A DNA stretch of 64,000 bases from an uncultured Desulfobacter sp. (lineage in GTDB: Bacteria; Desulfobacterota; Desulfobacteria; Desulfobacterales; Desulfobacteraceae): contig NZ_OY762614.1 of the NCBI RefSeq assembly GCF_963666145.1, positions 6,066,501 through 6,130,500 on the forward strand, read 5' to 3'. Below are positions 24,591 through 33,985 of the stretch, piece by piece. Numbering within the stretch: position 1 is the first letter of the stretch; the number at the start of each line of letters is the position of its first letter. The notes below the pieces were generated by a model, which made no database searches, was not told where the DNA came from, and worked only from the letters and a program-made list of their open reading frames with translations. The translations under genes and the position numbers were made by a program.

Positions 24591-25979
24591 ATGAAGAAAA
24601 AATTGAGTGTATTGCTAACGGGTGTATTTATCATCGGTATTTTCCCATCTACAGTGTTGTGTTCGGATGTTCAGATGAATATACCAAAATCAAAATCATT
24701 CAGGATTGAACGATCCATGTCACCCGAGGCCATGGCATGTATCGAATGCCATAAAGAACAGCATCCCGGCATTTTCTCTGACTGGGCGGCCAGCCGACAT
24801 GCCAGTGCCAACATCACCTGTTACGACTGTCACGTCGCAGAAGCCCATGATCCTGACGTCAGCCAGTCCCATTTTAAAGAGTACGAGGCAAATGACACGA
24901 AATACGGGCAGAAAAAATATATGGTGCCGGTCTCTGCTGTGGTTACACCCAAAGACTGTTCTCGTTGTCATCCGGATGAGGCAATGCAATACAGCAAAAG
25001 TAAACACGCAAATACCCTTGAAATTATCTGGAAGATAGATCCCTGGCTTAACGATGGCATGAATAGTGATTTTGAGAGGATAAACGGCTGCTATCATTGC
25101 CATGGCACCATTTTAAGTTTGAAAGATAAAGAACTTGATCCGGCAACTTGGCCCAATGTCGGTGTAGGAAGACTGAACCTTGACGGCAGTAAAGGCAGTT
25201 GTAGTAGTTGTCATACAAGGCATCGTTTTTCTGTTATGGAGGCTAGAAAACCCCAGGCCTGTGGGCAATGTCACCTTGGTCCGGATCATCCCCAGATTGA
25301 AATCTTTACAGAATCAAAGCATGGAGATATTTACGATGCTTTTGGAGATGAATATAACTGGACAGCCGCACCGGGAACCTGGAGTCCTGGTGTTGATTTC
25401 AGGGGACCAACCTGTGCCTCATGCCATATGTCAGGTGCGGGCAGTGTAATGACGTCCCATGATGTCACCGAAAGATTGTCCTGGGAATTGCAAGCTCCGT
25501 TGACAGTTAGACCTGAAGAGTTCAAAGCACTTCCGGCCCAGACCAACTGGAAGGAAGAACGGGCTAAAATGCAGGAAGTCTGCATGCAGTGCCACGGAAA
25601 AAGATGGACCGAATCCCATTACAGTCAGATGGATCAAACCATCAAAGAATACAATGAAGTATATTTCAAACCGGCAAAAGCTAAGCTTGACGAACTTTAT
25701 GAAAAAGGACTGCTCGATAAGACCCGTTTCTTTGATGAGCCCCTTGAGGTGGAGTATTATGAATTATGGCACCACGAAGGGCGAAGGGCAAGAATGGGTG
25801 CGGCAATGATGGCACCAGACTATTCATGGTGGCACGGATTTTATGAATGCAAAAAACGCTTCAATGCGTTCATGGAAGAAGCCAACCACTTGATTAAAAC
25901 CGGTAAAAAGTCTTACAAAGCTGAAAATTATCCCAATGCGACTGGGAGTACCACAAAACCACCAGAAATTTTTAAATAA
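24591..25979 (+). CDS. Octahaem cytochrome c of the hydroxylamine oxidoreductase (HAO) family
   Basis: This 462-aa secreted protein has a signal peptide ending near VLCSD and eight CXXCH motifs at C50, C77, C123, C167, C204, C224, C275 and C331. The spacing and the block CHTRHRFSVMEARKPQACGQCH are those of HAO-family octahaem proteins. The dedicated NapC partner upstream argues for a reductive role, for example nitrite or hydroxylamine reduction at menaquinol expense, rather than hydroxylamine oxidation. A paralogue is encoded at 44456. It is followed by a strong terminator. Confidence 0.88.
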   Translation: MKKKLSVLLTGVFIIGIFPSTVLCSDVQMNIPKSKSFRIERSMSPEAMACIECHKEQHPGIFSDWAASRHASANITCYDCHVAEAHDPDVSQSHFKEYEANDTKYGQKKYMVPVSAVVTPKDCSRCHPDEAMQYSKSKHANTLEIIWKIDPWLNDGMNSDFERINGCYHCHGTILSLKDKELDPATWPNVGVGRLNLDGSKGSCSSCHTRHRFSVMEARKPQACGQCHLGPDHPQIEIFTESKHGDIYDAFGDEYNWTAAPGTWSPGVDFRGPTCASCHMSGAGSVMTSHDVTERLSWELQAPLTVRPEEFKALPAQTNWKEERAKMQEVCMQCHGKRWTESHYSQMDQTIKEYNEVYFKPAKAKLDELYEKGLLDKTRFFDEPLEVEYYELWHHEGRRARMGAAMMAPDYSWWHGFYECKKRFNAFMEEANHLIKTGKKSYKAENYPNATGSTTKPPEIFK

Positions 25980-26040
25980 CAAACCATGGGCTGACCTGAT
26001 CTTGTCTGTCAGGCTTCGGCCCGCAACAACAACATGGAAG

Positions 26041-26080
26041 AATGCAGCCGCTAAAAATTAATTTAGCGGCTGCATTTATT
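26041..26080 (+). terminator. Strong intrinsic terminator after the octahaem cytochrome gene
   Basis: AATGCAGCCGCTAAA (26041-26055) and TTTAGCGGCTGCATT (26062-26076) form a perfect 15-bp stem with a 6-nt loop and a T-rich tail. Confidence 0.85.
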
Positions 26081-26167
26081 TTGATAAACATAGTAGGTTT
26101 TGATCATTCATAGTCCTGCAAAAGGGGGATTGCGGATATCGCTAACCAGCATCATTATGCCAATGTG

Positions 26168-27106
26168 TTAGAGTAAGAATGGTCTTTTGAGCATTTTTTC
26201 ATATACTTCAATATAGCTTTCAGCGCATCGGCTGTGGTTGAATTCAAGAACTGATTCTATCATGATTCTGCGGAGCTGGTGTTCTTTTTCACCCGGGTCC
26301 AGGCTGAAAAAGTCCATGGCCTGGTCCACCGCCCAGTTTAGTCCCTGGGCGTCATGGACATTGAAAATAAATCCATTTCCTGTTGACTGATTGACATTCA
26401 ATTGTTTTACGGTGTCATGCAGCCCGCCTGTGTCAAATGCAATCGGTAGGCTACCGTATATTCCTCCGATCATCTGGGGCAACCCACACGGCTCAAAGGA
26501 AGATGGCATGAAAATAAAATCACTGGCCGCAAATGCCTGGTGGGATAAATGTTCGTTGAACTTCAAGATACTTATGCGCTGGTGCAAGCCATGGAAATTG
26601 ACAATATCGTGGAGATGTTTCTGATATGCCCCGTCTGCCACAGAGACAATCTGAATGCCAGTATCCCAGTAGCGGGAAACAATGTCATACATAGTTTCTG
26701 CTAAAAGCGTGCACCCCTTCTGCACAGGGTCAAGGCGGGAGGGCCAGAAAAACACAGGGGCATCGGGATTTGTCTCAAAACCTACGAATTTTTGCAGAAA
26801 AACTTTATTTTGTTGTTTCCTGACACGATGGTTTTTTGGCCCATAATTGAACTGAATCATGTCATCCACAGCTGGATTGAATTCAGGCTCAGGCGCATTT
26901 AAAATGCCTGTGGCGTATCCAGTATTCCATTTGTGGGACAGTTCTTGCCTGATCTCCTGTCCCACAAATGGATGGCGATTTTCAACAATTTCAAGCAGAA
27001 ATGTGGGGCTTACCGTATTCACATAGTGGGCGGAAAATATGCCTGAGACTAAAAAATCCACCCGGTTGGTATCTCGGCTTTCTTCGTAGGTAACGGGCTT
27101 ATTTTT
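26168..27106 (-). pseudogene. glgA: Glycogen synthase, C-terminal fragment (disrupted by an insertion sequence)
   Basis: About 310 codons encode the second half of a GT5 glycogen/starch synthase, including RLDPVQKGCTLLAE, FMPSSFEPCGLPQMIGG and GSLPIAFDTGGLHDTV (nucleotide-sugar binding and catalytic KTGGL-like region). The reading frame enters from the insertion sequence; deleting the element plus one target copy (ATTTTT) joins it in frame to the N-terminal part at 28485. It uses ADP- or UDP-glucose to extend glycogen when intact. The fragment alone lacks the N-terminal Rossmann domain. Confidence 0.9.
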
Positions 27107-28484
27107 GCTAATTATAACGGATTTGGGGGATAGAGCCGGAGAGCGATGAAATAGACTGAAAAAAATCATTTCCTGAGTTATGGTTGAAGCGCCAACAGCA
27201 ACGATAACAAATAAGGAAAATGATGAGTTCCTCTTCTACCACCGCTCCCCGACTGAATCGAACTATTTGTATGAATGTTTGTCAAGCACAATATTACATC
27301 ATAATCCAGCAGGCAGCCCAATTTCGGATGGTATTAGACATGGTAATCATGAAATATCCCGAGCTTTTCCCCGTTGAAATCACTAACGGATACAAAATGA
27401 AGGAGATCCGATTCTCCAAAAAACTGAAATTGAAAATCAGGAGAATTGTAATAGCAGGTGTCAGTTATACCATACGACCTTCGTTTGCCATGCCCTATAT
27501 GAGTGGTCTTGTAAAAGATGTTGAGAAACCGTTATTTTTGCGGAAGTTTGCAGTCCCGTTTTGGGCTTTGAGTTACTGCTTCGGTAAAAATTCCATGTAT
27601 TGGTATCGCCTTGAAGCATCCCTTGGCCGACATAGTCTTGTGGGAACCACGATTAAATCCCCAGATACATTACCCCAACATGTTTCTGCTGATGAAAAGC
27701 ATACTCGTCTTTTGGGAGAAAAGACCTATATTGCAACGACGGCTGGGAAAAACTGTATTTTAGGAGCCAGTGTTTCCGAAACGGCCTCCGGCAAAGACCT
27801 CCAAAAAGCTTACGGGGTATTTAAAGAGGAGGCTGAATGTATTAATCCGGGATATCAGCCAGAAACTGTCAATACCGACGGATGGCGGTCAACGCAGAAA
27901 GCCTGGAGAAAATTGTTCCCCAAGATAACTGTGTTATCCTGCTTCTTACACATATATATTGGCATACGTGATCGCTCACGCAAAAAATATAAGGAGCATT
28001 TCCTGGATATGGCGACCAGGTTATGGGACTGCTTTCGGGCAGAGTCTAAGGGGGCATTCTCACAGAGAGTTCGGAGGCTTTCCGAACATTGTCAAAATAC
28101 GCAGAACGAAATCCCAGACGTAATTTCAGCCAAGATCAAGAAGCTCAAGGATAATCTTCCACAGTTTTCCGAAGCTTATGATTTTCCTGGTGCACATAGA
28201 ACAAGCAACATGGTTGACCGGCTGATGCAACGGATGGACCGTCATTTATTCAGCACCAAGTATTTTCATGGCACTATGAAATCGGCCAATCTCAGTATAC
28301 GTGCCTGGGCTCTTATCCAAAATTTTGCTCCACTCAATCCGTGGACGGTAAAGCAAAAGGGCCATGTGAGTTCTTTTGAAAGAGTGAACGGATTCCAATA
28401 CCACGAGAATTGGCTTCAGAACCTTTTGATTTCAGCTTCATTGGGAGGCTTACGGACGGGTCCCCCAAATCCGTTATAACCAGT
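27107..28484 (+). mobile_element. Complete insertion sequence (1378 bp) inside glgA
   Basis: The ends are near-perfect inverted repeats: 18 identical positions of TATAACGGATTTGGGGGA run inward from 27113 and from 28478. They are flanked by a 6-bp direct target duplication ATTTTT at 27101-27106 and 28485-28490. One transposase gene fills the element. Intact ends, a perfect duplication and an undamaged host reading frame on both sides indicate a recent insertion. Confidence 0.92.
27220..28479 (+). CDS. DDE-type transposase of the glgA insertion sequence
   Basis: This 419-aa protein begins at ATG 27220 after AAGGA. Candidate catalytic acids are D in VSADEKHTRLLGE (about 157) and in VNTDGWRSTQ (about 222), with a third acid in the C-terminal half. 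The family could not be fixed by reading; length of element and 6-bp duplication resemble some ISNCY-type elements. The frame ends within the right inverted repeat. Confidence 0.8.
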   Translation: MMSSSSTTAPRLNRTICMNVCQAQYYIIIQQAAQFRMVLDMVIMKYPELFPVEITNGYKMKEIRFSKKLKLKIRRIVIAGVSYTIRPSFAMPYMSGLVKDVEKPLFLRKFAVPFWALSYCFGKNSMYWYRLEASLGRHSLVGTTIKSPDTLPQHVSADEKHTRLLGEKTYIATTAGKNCILGASVSETASGKDLQKAYGVFKEEAECINPGYQPETVNTDGWRSTQKAWRKLFPKITVLSCFLHIYIGIRDRSRKKYKEHFLDMATRLWDCFRAESKGAFSQRVRRLSEHCQNTQNEIPDVISAKIKKLKDNLPQFSEAYDFPGAHRTSNMVDRLMQRMDRHLFSTKYFHGTMKSANLSIRAWALIQNFAPLNPWTVKQKGHVSSFERVNGFQYHENWLQNLLISASLGGLRTGPPNPL

Positions 28485-29054
28485 ATTTTTGAAGTAAAGC
28501 CACTGCCAGAAGGCTGCTGCATCAATGCCCCTGTCCTCGATTTCGGTCATGGTGGAGGTCATGGTATATATGTTGTGGATGGTAAACAGACATGGGATCT
28601 CGTATCGCCTGGCCATGGCCGGAATCAGTCCGGTCATCCAGTCATTGCAATGAATAATGTCCGGCTTCACCCTTGGAATGATATTATTTATCACTTCCCG
28701 CTGAAACGCCAGGGATACTTTGAGATCCTTATCCGAATAGCCGGAATAGACGCCGTCTTTGTAAAGGAATACCCGGTCAGTGGCAAAATGAATTCGTTCC
28801 TCCTGGAGGCACCGACGAATTTTTTCCACCTCCCAGTGATGCCTGGGTTTATTATTGCCATGATAGATAGATCTGTAGTCAGGTATGGCCACATGAACAT
28901 CGCAGCTTAAATCATACAACGCCGAAATCAAAGCGGCCGACACATCAGCCAGGCCTCCGGCCTTGGCTGAATAATCATTAGCGTCAGGACAGATATCTTC
29001 TGGGAGCCAGGTGGCTTCCGGGGTTACAATAAGAATTCTTGGTCTGTTGGGCAT
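28485..29054 (-). pseudogene. glgA: Glycogen synthase, N-terminal fragment
   Basis: The first 190 codons of GT5 glycogen synthase are present: PRILIVTPEATWLPE, the SAKAGGLADV motif that binds the glucosyl donor, and PDIIHCNDWMTGLIPAM. The frame continues into the insertion sequence for 22 codons and stops. Removing 27107-28484 and one ATTTTT copy restores FWQWLYFKNKPVTYEES in frame. The gene follows the CoA-transferase/GNAT gene on the same strand, at the end of the sigma-54 operon. Confidence 0.92.
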
Positions 29055-29145
29055 GGCGGTCTCTCATTTCCTGATTTTTTTGGTCAGGCGTAAAATATGC
29101 GTCCAAACAAGGATTTTAGTTCAGGGACAAATCAAGAATTGAAAA

Positions 29146-31074
29146 TCAACCCATAGATAAAATAGCGTCGCCCAGGGCCTTGCCATCATCGTCGTCTTCT
29201 GCTTTAGGCTCACTGAACACGCAGTTTAAAATAAGCACGTCTCCATTTCTTTTAGTTGTGATTTTATATGGCTGTTTATGAAAAAGGCTTATCATATTCT
29301 TGTTATGTGGATAAATATAGGCGATCAGTCCTTTAATGCCGTTATCAATGGCTGCCTGATTGATTTTTTTCTGTAAGATAGAGGCAATGCCCATGCCCTG
29401 ATATTCTCTTGATACCGAATAAGCGACTTCAGCCATGTTAATGATAGTGTTTCTGAAATATTCGCCCACGGCAATAACTTTTTCAAACCCGAGTTCGCCA
29501 ATCGTAGCCACAATGGTCTGATCATTGATATAATCAATGTCATATGTAGTTTCAATTTGATCATAGGCAAAATTTCTTTTCTCATGAAAGAACCTCGAAA
29601 CAATATCTCCACGATTCATAGTGTAATAATGCTCCTGGATAAATCGTTCATCCACCGGCTTTGCGGGTCTGAAGGTAATGGGAAGATTGTTTATAATAAT
29701 GGTTTCCTCGTATTTAAACGGGTAGATACCTTTATTTGCCTGATTAAATTTGCGTTTACTGTCAACCAGCCCCATTGCTTTGGCTTCGGCAAATAATTCA
29801 TCCCTGAAATCCGGATGGGCAATGGAGACTAAAGCCATAACCCGTTCCTGAAGTGTTTTTCCAAAAAGATTCACTAATCCGTATTCTGTAGCCACAAACT
29901 GGACATCTCCCCTTGGCACCACCACGGCGTGTTCTGTTAATAGTGGTACTATTCGGCTTCTTTGTCCGTGATCCATAGTTGACGTCATTACTAAGATGGT
30001 TTTTCCTCCTTTGGACATTGCTGCCCCTCGGGTGAAATCAAGTAGACCATTAATGCCTGTGTAATTATTCAATGGCAGGGCATCGGCTGCCACCTGACCG
30101 GTAATATCAATGGCCATGGCTGTGTTCAATGTTACCATTTTATTATGACGCCCGATAATTCCCGGATTGTTAATATAATCTGAGGGGTAAAATTCAATAG
30201 AGGGATTATCGTCAAGAAATTCATAGAGTTGAGATGAACCTACTGCTGCACCGGCCACAAGCTTTCCGTTATTAAATCCTTTTTTTTTATTCGTGATCAC
30301 CCCCATGGAAAAAAGGTGCATGATTGCATCTGACAGGTATTGTGAATGAACACCGATATCATTTTTATTTGACAGAGCCATCTTAATTATTTCAGTCGTT
30401 AAGCCAAGACTTGTCTGAATGGTTGAACCATCTTCGATAAGACGTGAGATGAGTTTCGCAATCGCTATGCCTGACTCATGTTCAGGGAGTGGCTGGATGG
30501 TTAAAAGCGGGTCTTCATGTTCCACTATAAAATCAACATCATTAACATGAATAAAGCTTCTTCCCAGGACTCGGGGCATTTGGGGATTAATCTGGCATAT
30601 GACAATATCGGCGGTTTCACAGGCCGAAAGATTAATGTCCACAGAAATCCCGAGGCTCATCCAACCAAAGTCATCGGGCGGTGTGGCCTGAATCAGGGCT
30701 GCATTCAACGGCATGAGTCCGGATTTGAACAGGTGCGGGATCTGGGATAAATTAGTGGGTGTAATAAATCTTTGATTTTTTTTTATAATGCTACAGCCAC
30801 AGGAGCCTAAGTAAAAGGACCTGATTTTGAACTGATGTGATGGGGACCCATTAGCTATAGGCGTTAACGGTCCATTTTCAATACTGAGCAGACGTACAAT
30901 TTCAAGATCGATTAATCTTGTGGATATTTCGGATAGTTCTTGGACAAGATACTGGGGTTCAGCACAGGATGAGCCTATGAAAATGCGTTGACCTGGCCGG
31001 ATATGTTTCAGGGCCTCTTGGGCACTGCAACGTTTATCTATGTAGGAATCTGCCCAGTAAGTGGATCTTGCCAT
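29146..31074 (-). CDS. Acetyl-CoA hydrolase/CoA-transferase fused to a GNAT acetyltransferase domain
   Basis: This 642-aa protein has two parts. Residues about 1-440 are a class I CoA-transferase of the 4-hydroxybutyrate/acetate CoA-transferase type (GQRIFIGSSCAEP, INPQMPRVLG, NNPGIIGRHNKMVTLN, GDVQFVATEYGLVNL). Residues about 465-620 form a GNAT domain (VSREYQGMGIASILQKKI). The fusion suggests acyl-CoA handling coupled to lysine acetylation, or acetylation-based autoregulation. It is preceded by a GreA/Rnk-like gene in the same direction. Confidence 0.85.
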   Translation of the reverse strand: MARSTYWADSYIDKRCSAQEALKHIRPGQRIFIGSSCAEPQYLVQELSEISTRLIDLEIVRLLSIENGPLTPIANGSPSHQFKIRSFYLGSCGCSIIKKNQRFITPTNLSQIPHLFKSGLMPLNAALIQATPPDDFGWMSLGISVDINLSACETADIVICQINPQMPRVLGRSFIHVNDVDFIVEHEDPLLTIQPLPEHESGIAIAKLISRLIEDGSTIQTSLGLTTEIIKMALSNKNDIGVHSQYLSDAIMHLFSMGVITNKKKGFNNGKLVAGAAVGSSQLYEFLDDNPSIEFYPSDYINNPGIIGRHNKMVTLNTAMAIDITGQVAADALPLNNYTGINGLLDFTRGAAMSKGGKTILVMTSTMDHGQRSRIVPLLTEHAVVVPRGDVQFVATEYGLVNLFGKTLQERVMALVSIAHPDFRDELFAEAKAMGLVDSKRKFNQANKGIYPFKYEETIIINNLPITFRPAKPVDERFIQEHYYTMNRGDIVSRFFHEKRNFAYDQIETTYDIDYINDQTIVATIGELGFEKVIAVGEYFRNTIINMAEVAYSVSREYQGMGIASILQKKINQAAIDNGIKGLIAYIYPHNKNMISLFHKQPYKITTKRNGDVLILNCVFSEPKAEDDDDGKALGDAILSMG

Positions 31075-31157
31075 TATTATCCTCCTCGAGTTTCTTGCTG
31101 CTTGATAACGCTTTTTAATATTCCTGAATTAACATCATAGGAAATGAAATCTCTTGA

Positions 31158-31571
31158 TTACAAATTGAACTGCCCGCTGGTTTCAGGTTGGTAATGGATC
31201 TTGGTAAATGTCATTTTCTTTGGCCCTGAAGGAGCGATCCATTCTATGGATTCGCCCACTTTGTGCCCAAGGATAGCAATACCTATAGGAGCCAAGATGG
31301 AAATCTTGTTCCCTCTAATGTCGGCTTTTTCCGGAAAAACCAGTGTATAGGTTTTTTGTTCTTTGGTGGCCTCATTTTCAACAGTGAAGGTTGAATTCAT
31401 TGTTATAATATTATTGGGAATGAATTCAGGCTGCATAACAAGACAATTGGATATCTTTTTTTGCAAAGTTTCCAGGTCTTCTTCATTAAAAATATTTTGC
31501 CTCCAGCATAGATCCAGAAGTCGTTCCAAACGGTTTAAATCAAACTCAGTTATCAATATTTCCTGTTCCAT
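31158..31571 (-). CDS. Rnk/GreA-B C-terminal-domain protein
   Basis: This 137-aa protein has a short helical N-terminus (LNRLERLLDLCWRQN) and a GreA/GreB-type FKBP-like C-terminal domain (FTVENEATKEQKTYTLVFP, KISILAPIGIAILGHKVGE, IEWIAP), as in Rnk, the regulator of nucleoside diphosphate kinase. Rnk-type proteins bind RNA polymerase near the secondary channel. It sits in the sigma-54 operon between small Cys-rich proteins and the CoA-transferase. Confidence 0.85.
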   Translation of the reverse strand: MEQEILITEFDLNRLERLLDLCWRQNIFNEEDLETLQKKISNCLVMQPEFIPNNIITMNSTFTVENEATKEQKTYTLVFPEKADIRGNKISILAPIGIAILGHKVGESIEWIAPSGPKKMTFTKIHYQPETSGQFNL

Positions 31572-31665
31572 ATTAATTTCCTTTTTTGGGTATAGGATGC
31601 CATGCTTATCTCCAATGCCATTTCTTGTTGTTTTCTAATTTCTACAAAAAATACTTTCTTTATTT

Positions 31666-31887
31666 TCAGGGCTTCCCGCAATCATTGAACATCTCGAGAT
31701 TGGGTACAGGTAAATACATGGATTCAGCTTTGCTGGTGCGCTTTCTTTCTTTGGCTGAGGCTTCAGGATCTTCACACGTAAATTCTTCACAAAAATATAT
31801 GGGTTGCTTTTTTTTCTTGTAGTGAAAACAATCTTTAACATTCAGACAATTGATACAAAGGTTTATCTGTTTGTTTATTCCAGCCAT
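31666..31887 (-). CDS. Small Cys-rich protein, unknown
   Basis: This 73-aa protein starts MAGINKQINL behind a perfect GGAGG. Cysteines lie in CINCLNVKDCFHY, FCEEFTC and near the end (NDCGKP), a pattern suited to zinc or an iron-sulfur cluster. I do not recognise a family. It lies in the HEAT/zinc-ribbon operon, 21 bp after the zinc-ribbon gene and about 95 bp before the Rnk-like gene. Confidence 0.65.
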   Translation of the reverse strand: MAGINKQINLCINCLNVKDCFHYKKKKQPIYFCEEFTCEDPEASAKERKRTSKAESMYLPVPNLEMFNDCGKP

Positions 31888-31908
31888 ACTACCTCCATAA
31901 TCTTAATA

Positions 31909-32085
31909 TTATTTTGATTCCAGAAGGGGCTCCCCTTCTGATTCAATGAGTCGGTTACAATTTGGGCAGGTCATTCTCAATGTTTCGATATGCCCTTTGA
32001 ACAGTCGTTTTTGACAATACGGGCAAAAGTACCAGGTCGCTGGGGTTTCGGTTGTTTCAATATCTTTTAAAAGCATCTTATTCAT
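31909..32085 (-). CDS. Small zinc-ribbon protein
   Basis: This 58-aa protein is translated from ATG 32085 after GGAGG. One zinc ribbon is seen: CPYCQKRLF ... MTCPNCNRL. An acidic tail follows. Nothing else can be assigned. Second gene of the sigma-54 operon; its frame is open further upstream but without a ribosome-binding site. Confidence 0.7.
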   Translation of the reverse strand: MNKMLLKDIETTETPATWYFCPYCQKRLFKGHIETLRMTCPNCNRLIESEGEPLLESK

Positions 32086-32158
32086 GGTCCTCCTCATAAT
32101 CCCCTCCTTGTCCTCAAAACACATGACAATAATAATAGTTCGTTCCGTTGCAGGCCTA

Positions 32159-32608
32159 TTAAGCCGTTGCAAGGACTTTTTGAATCTGTTCATAAATGAT
32201 ATCGAGTGCATCATGAAACATTGGGGGTTCCGGTGAAGATAACAATGCCGTAACCTCATGGTTCGCATCATTGATGAACCGTCGGACAAGGTCCTTATTG
32301 ATCCCTGCATTTGCCATAATTACCGGAATCAGCGTTGATAAGGTTTTGGATGCTAAGATTCTGATATTATAATAAAGATCATCTCGTACAATTAATTTCA
32401 CTAGCTGTTTTAGGGTCTCAATGGAGGGCATTTTCAATGTGGATGCCGCTTCAACAGCCGCTTCACGCAGTCTCCAGTTTCCTTCATGGCGAAGCAGCCT
32501 GACCAACTCTTCTTGATGGTTATCCAACGAAGCTGATTTTTTAAGGAGATTCAGCGTATCCAGTGCGTTAACCCAATCCGTTAGATTCCCAAAAATTTGA
32601 TCTTTCAT
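32159..32608 (-). CDS. HEAT-repeat-like helical protein
   Basis: This 149-aa all-helical protein has paired-helix units resembling HEAT/PBS lyase repeats (LVRLLRHEGNWRLREAAVEA, then LKQLVKLIVRDDLYYNIRIL). Such scaffolds bind proteins. It is the first gene behind the sigma-54 promoter at 32693-32707 with a leader of about 70 nt and a GGAGGAGAG ribosome-binding site. Its partner may be one of the small zinc proteins that follow. Confidence 0.75.
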   Translation of the reverse strand: MKDQIFGNLTDWVNALDTLNLLKKSASLDNHQEELVRLLRHEGNWRLREAAVEAASTLKMPSIETLKQLVKLIVRDDLYYNIRILASKTLSTLIPVIMANAGINKDLVRRFINDANHEVTALLSSPEPPMFHDALDIIYEQIQKVLATA

Positions 32609-32692
32609 CTCTCCTCCAGTAAAAAAACAGATTTAAAATCAGTCTCCTGATTTTTTCATAGTAAAATTCCCTTTAGTTTGTTTCTTTTAAGA

Positions 32693-32707
32693 GCAAAGGA
32701 TGTGCCA
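32693..32707 (-). promoter_or_regulatory. Sigma-54 (-24/-12) promoter of the HEAT-repeat operon
   Basis: Read on the minus strand: TGGCAC-ATCCT-TTGC, the consensus spacing and bases of RpoN promoters. It lies 85 bp upstream of the HEAT gene start. A pair of enhancer-like palindromes begins 77 bp further upstream. Confidence 0.82.
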
Positions 32708-32783
32708 TACACTGTTTTTAGTATAAAGAGCTGAAAATATATGATTTTTATGTACTGGAGTGATATTGAACATCATGATCTCA

Positions 32784-32818
32784 TGTCGCATATTGCAACA
32801 TTGGTGCATATTGCGCCT
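32784..32818. promoter_or_regulatory. Paired enhancer-binding sites (UAS) of the HEAT operon
   Basis: Site 1: TGTCGCA-TAT-TGCAACA (32784-32800). Site 2: TGGTGCA-TAT-TGCGCCT (32802-32818). The centres are 18 bp apart. The same pair architecture with the same motif recurs at 33986-34020. These are the expected binding sites of the NtrC-type regulator encoded at 34046-35395. Confidence 0.75.
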
Positions 32819-32863
32819 GTAGTATGTGGCAGGCACGCTAACAAAAGGAGGCTCTTCTTTTTT

Positions 32864-33777
32864 TTAGCTTTGGTGTGTTTTTTGTGTGTTAATTAAAAAA
32901 ATACCAAGGCAGACCATACCTAATCCTGCCAGGGTATTTAATCCGAAAGGTTCGCCTAAGATAAGGGAACCAAAAAGGACACCAAAAATTGGTGTTAGGA
33001 ATAAAAATGATGCAAGTATGCTGATACAAAAATTATGGATCATCCAGAACCAAAAAAGATAGCTGAAGTTTGCCACCACAACTACTTGATACCCTATGCG
33101 GCAATCGAAACCGGACTTAAGACCACGGGTTGATTCTGTTCAAACAATAAAGTGCCCATTGCGAGAATCGGTATGGCAAACATCAGCTGAGCAAAAAGGG
33201 TTTGGTAATGATCAAGGGGAATAGATTGACTGATGCGTTTTATATACAGTGTGGATGCTGCCCAGAACACTGCCGCCAGGATCTGCATCACATCCCCTAT
33301 CCTATGGTATTCGGGCAAGGTTTCTGAGTGCATTTTAAAAACAAAAATAAGCCCGATGAAAGATAGAAATGATCCTATAATCTTAATCCCCGACAATCGG
33401 TCCTGTTTCAGGGCAAAATGTGCCCCTACAATTACCCACAAAGGTTGAGAATACAAAAAAATAGTAGAGCGGAATGCGGAAGTGAGGGAGATTCCCCAGT
33501 AGATGAATAAAAATTCCAGGCCAAAAAGCACACCAATGATGACTGCGTGATGACTTTTCCCCGATGGGAATAAAACTGATTGACCTTTCCAAACAGCAAC
33601 TTCCCAGACTATAAAACCTGCTATAATTGAACGAAGAGTGGCTGCCATAAGCGGAGGGATGTACAGGCTGCTGAATTTAATGCTGACAGCGTTACCGCCC
33701 CAGATGCCACATAGCAGAATCAGCCAGATACAAGCTGATATTGAAAGACGACTGCTTTTTCGTTTATCTAAATCCAC
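32864..33777 (-). pseudogene. DMT/EamA-family transporter with a frameshift
   Basis: Two frames together form a ten-helix drug/metabolite transporter: residues from GTG 33777 (CIWLILLCGIWGGNAVSIKF) to SIAA at about 33094, then IGYQVVVVANFSYLFWFWMI in another frame to 32864. A one-base change around 33090-33096 separates them, with a TAG in the first frame. It may be a real pseudogene or a sequencing error. It has its own sigma-54 promoter and UAS pair, so the intact form belonged to the same regulon as the HEAT operon. Confidence 0.82.
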
Positions 33778-33894
33778 TCAACTCCCTCTTTGCCATCTTA
33801 GTTTACATAACTTTATTGAAGCTACCGAAAAGTAACAGCCAGCCTATTTGTCTTTTTCAAGGTTTCAAGTGACTGGGATGTTGCTGGAGTAACA

Positions 33895-33909
33895 GCATCA
33901 ATTGTGCCA
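33895..33909 (-). promoter_or_regulatory. Sigma-54 promoter of the DMT transporter
   Basis: Read on the minus strand: TGGCAC-AATTG-ATGC, matching the RpoN consensus apart from the first base of the -12 element. It is about 118 bp upstream of the GTG start. Confidence 0.7.
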
Positions 33910-33985
33910 GATATAATTCTTTTTTTACAATATAAAGAAATTACATGGATTTTCAAAAAAAATTAGTATTTGAGGACAGGGGAAA

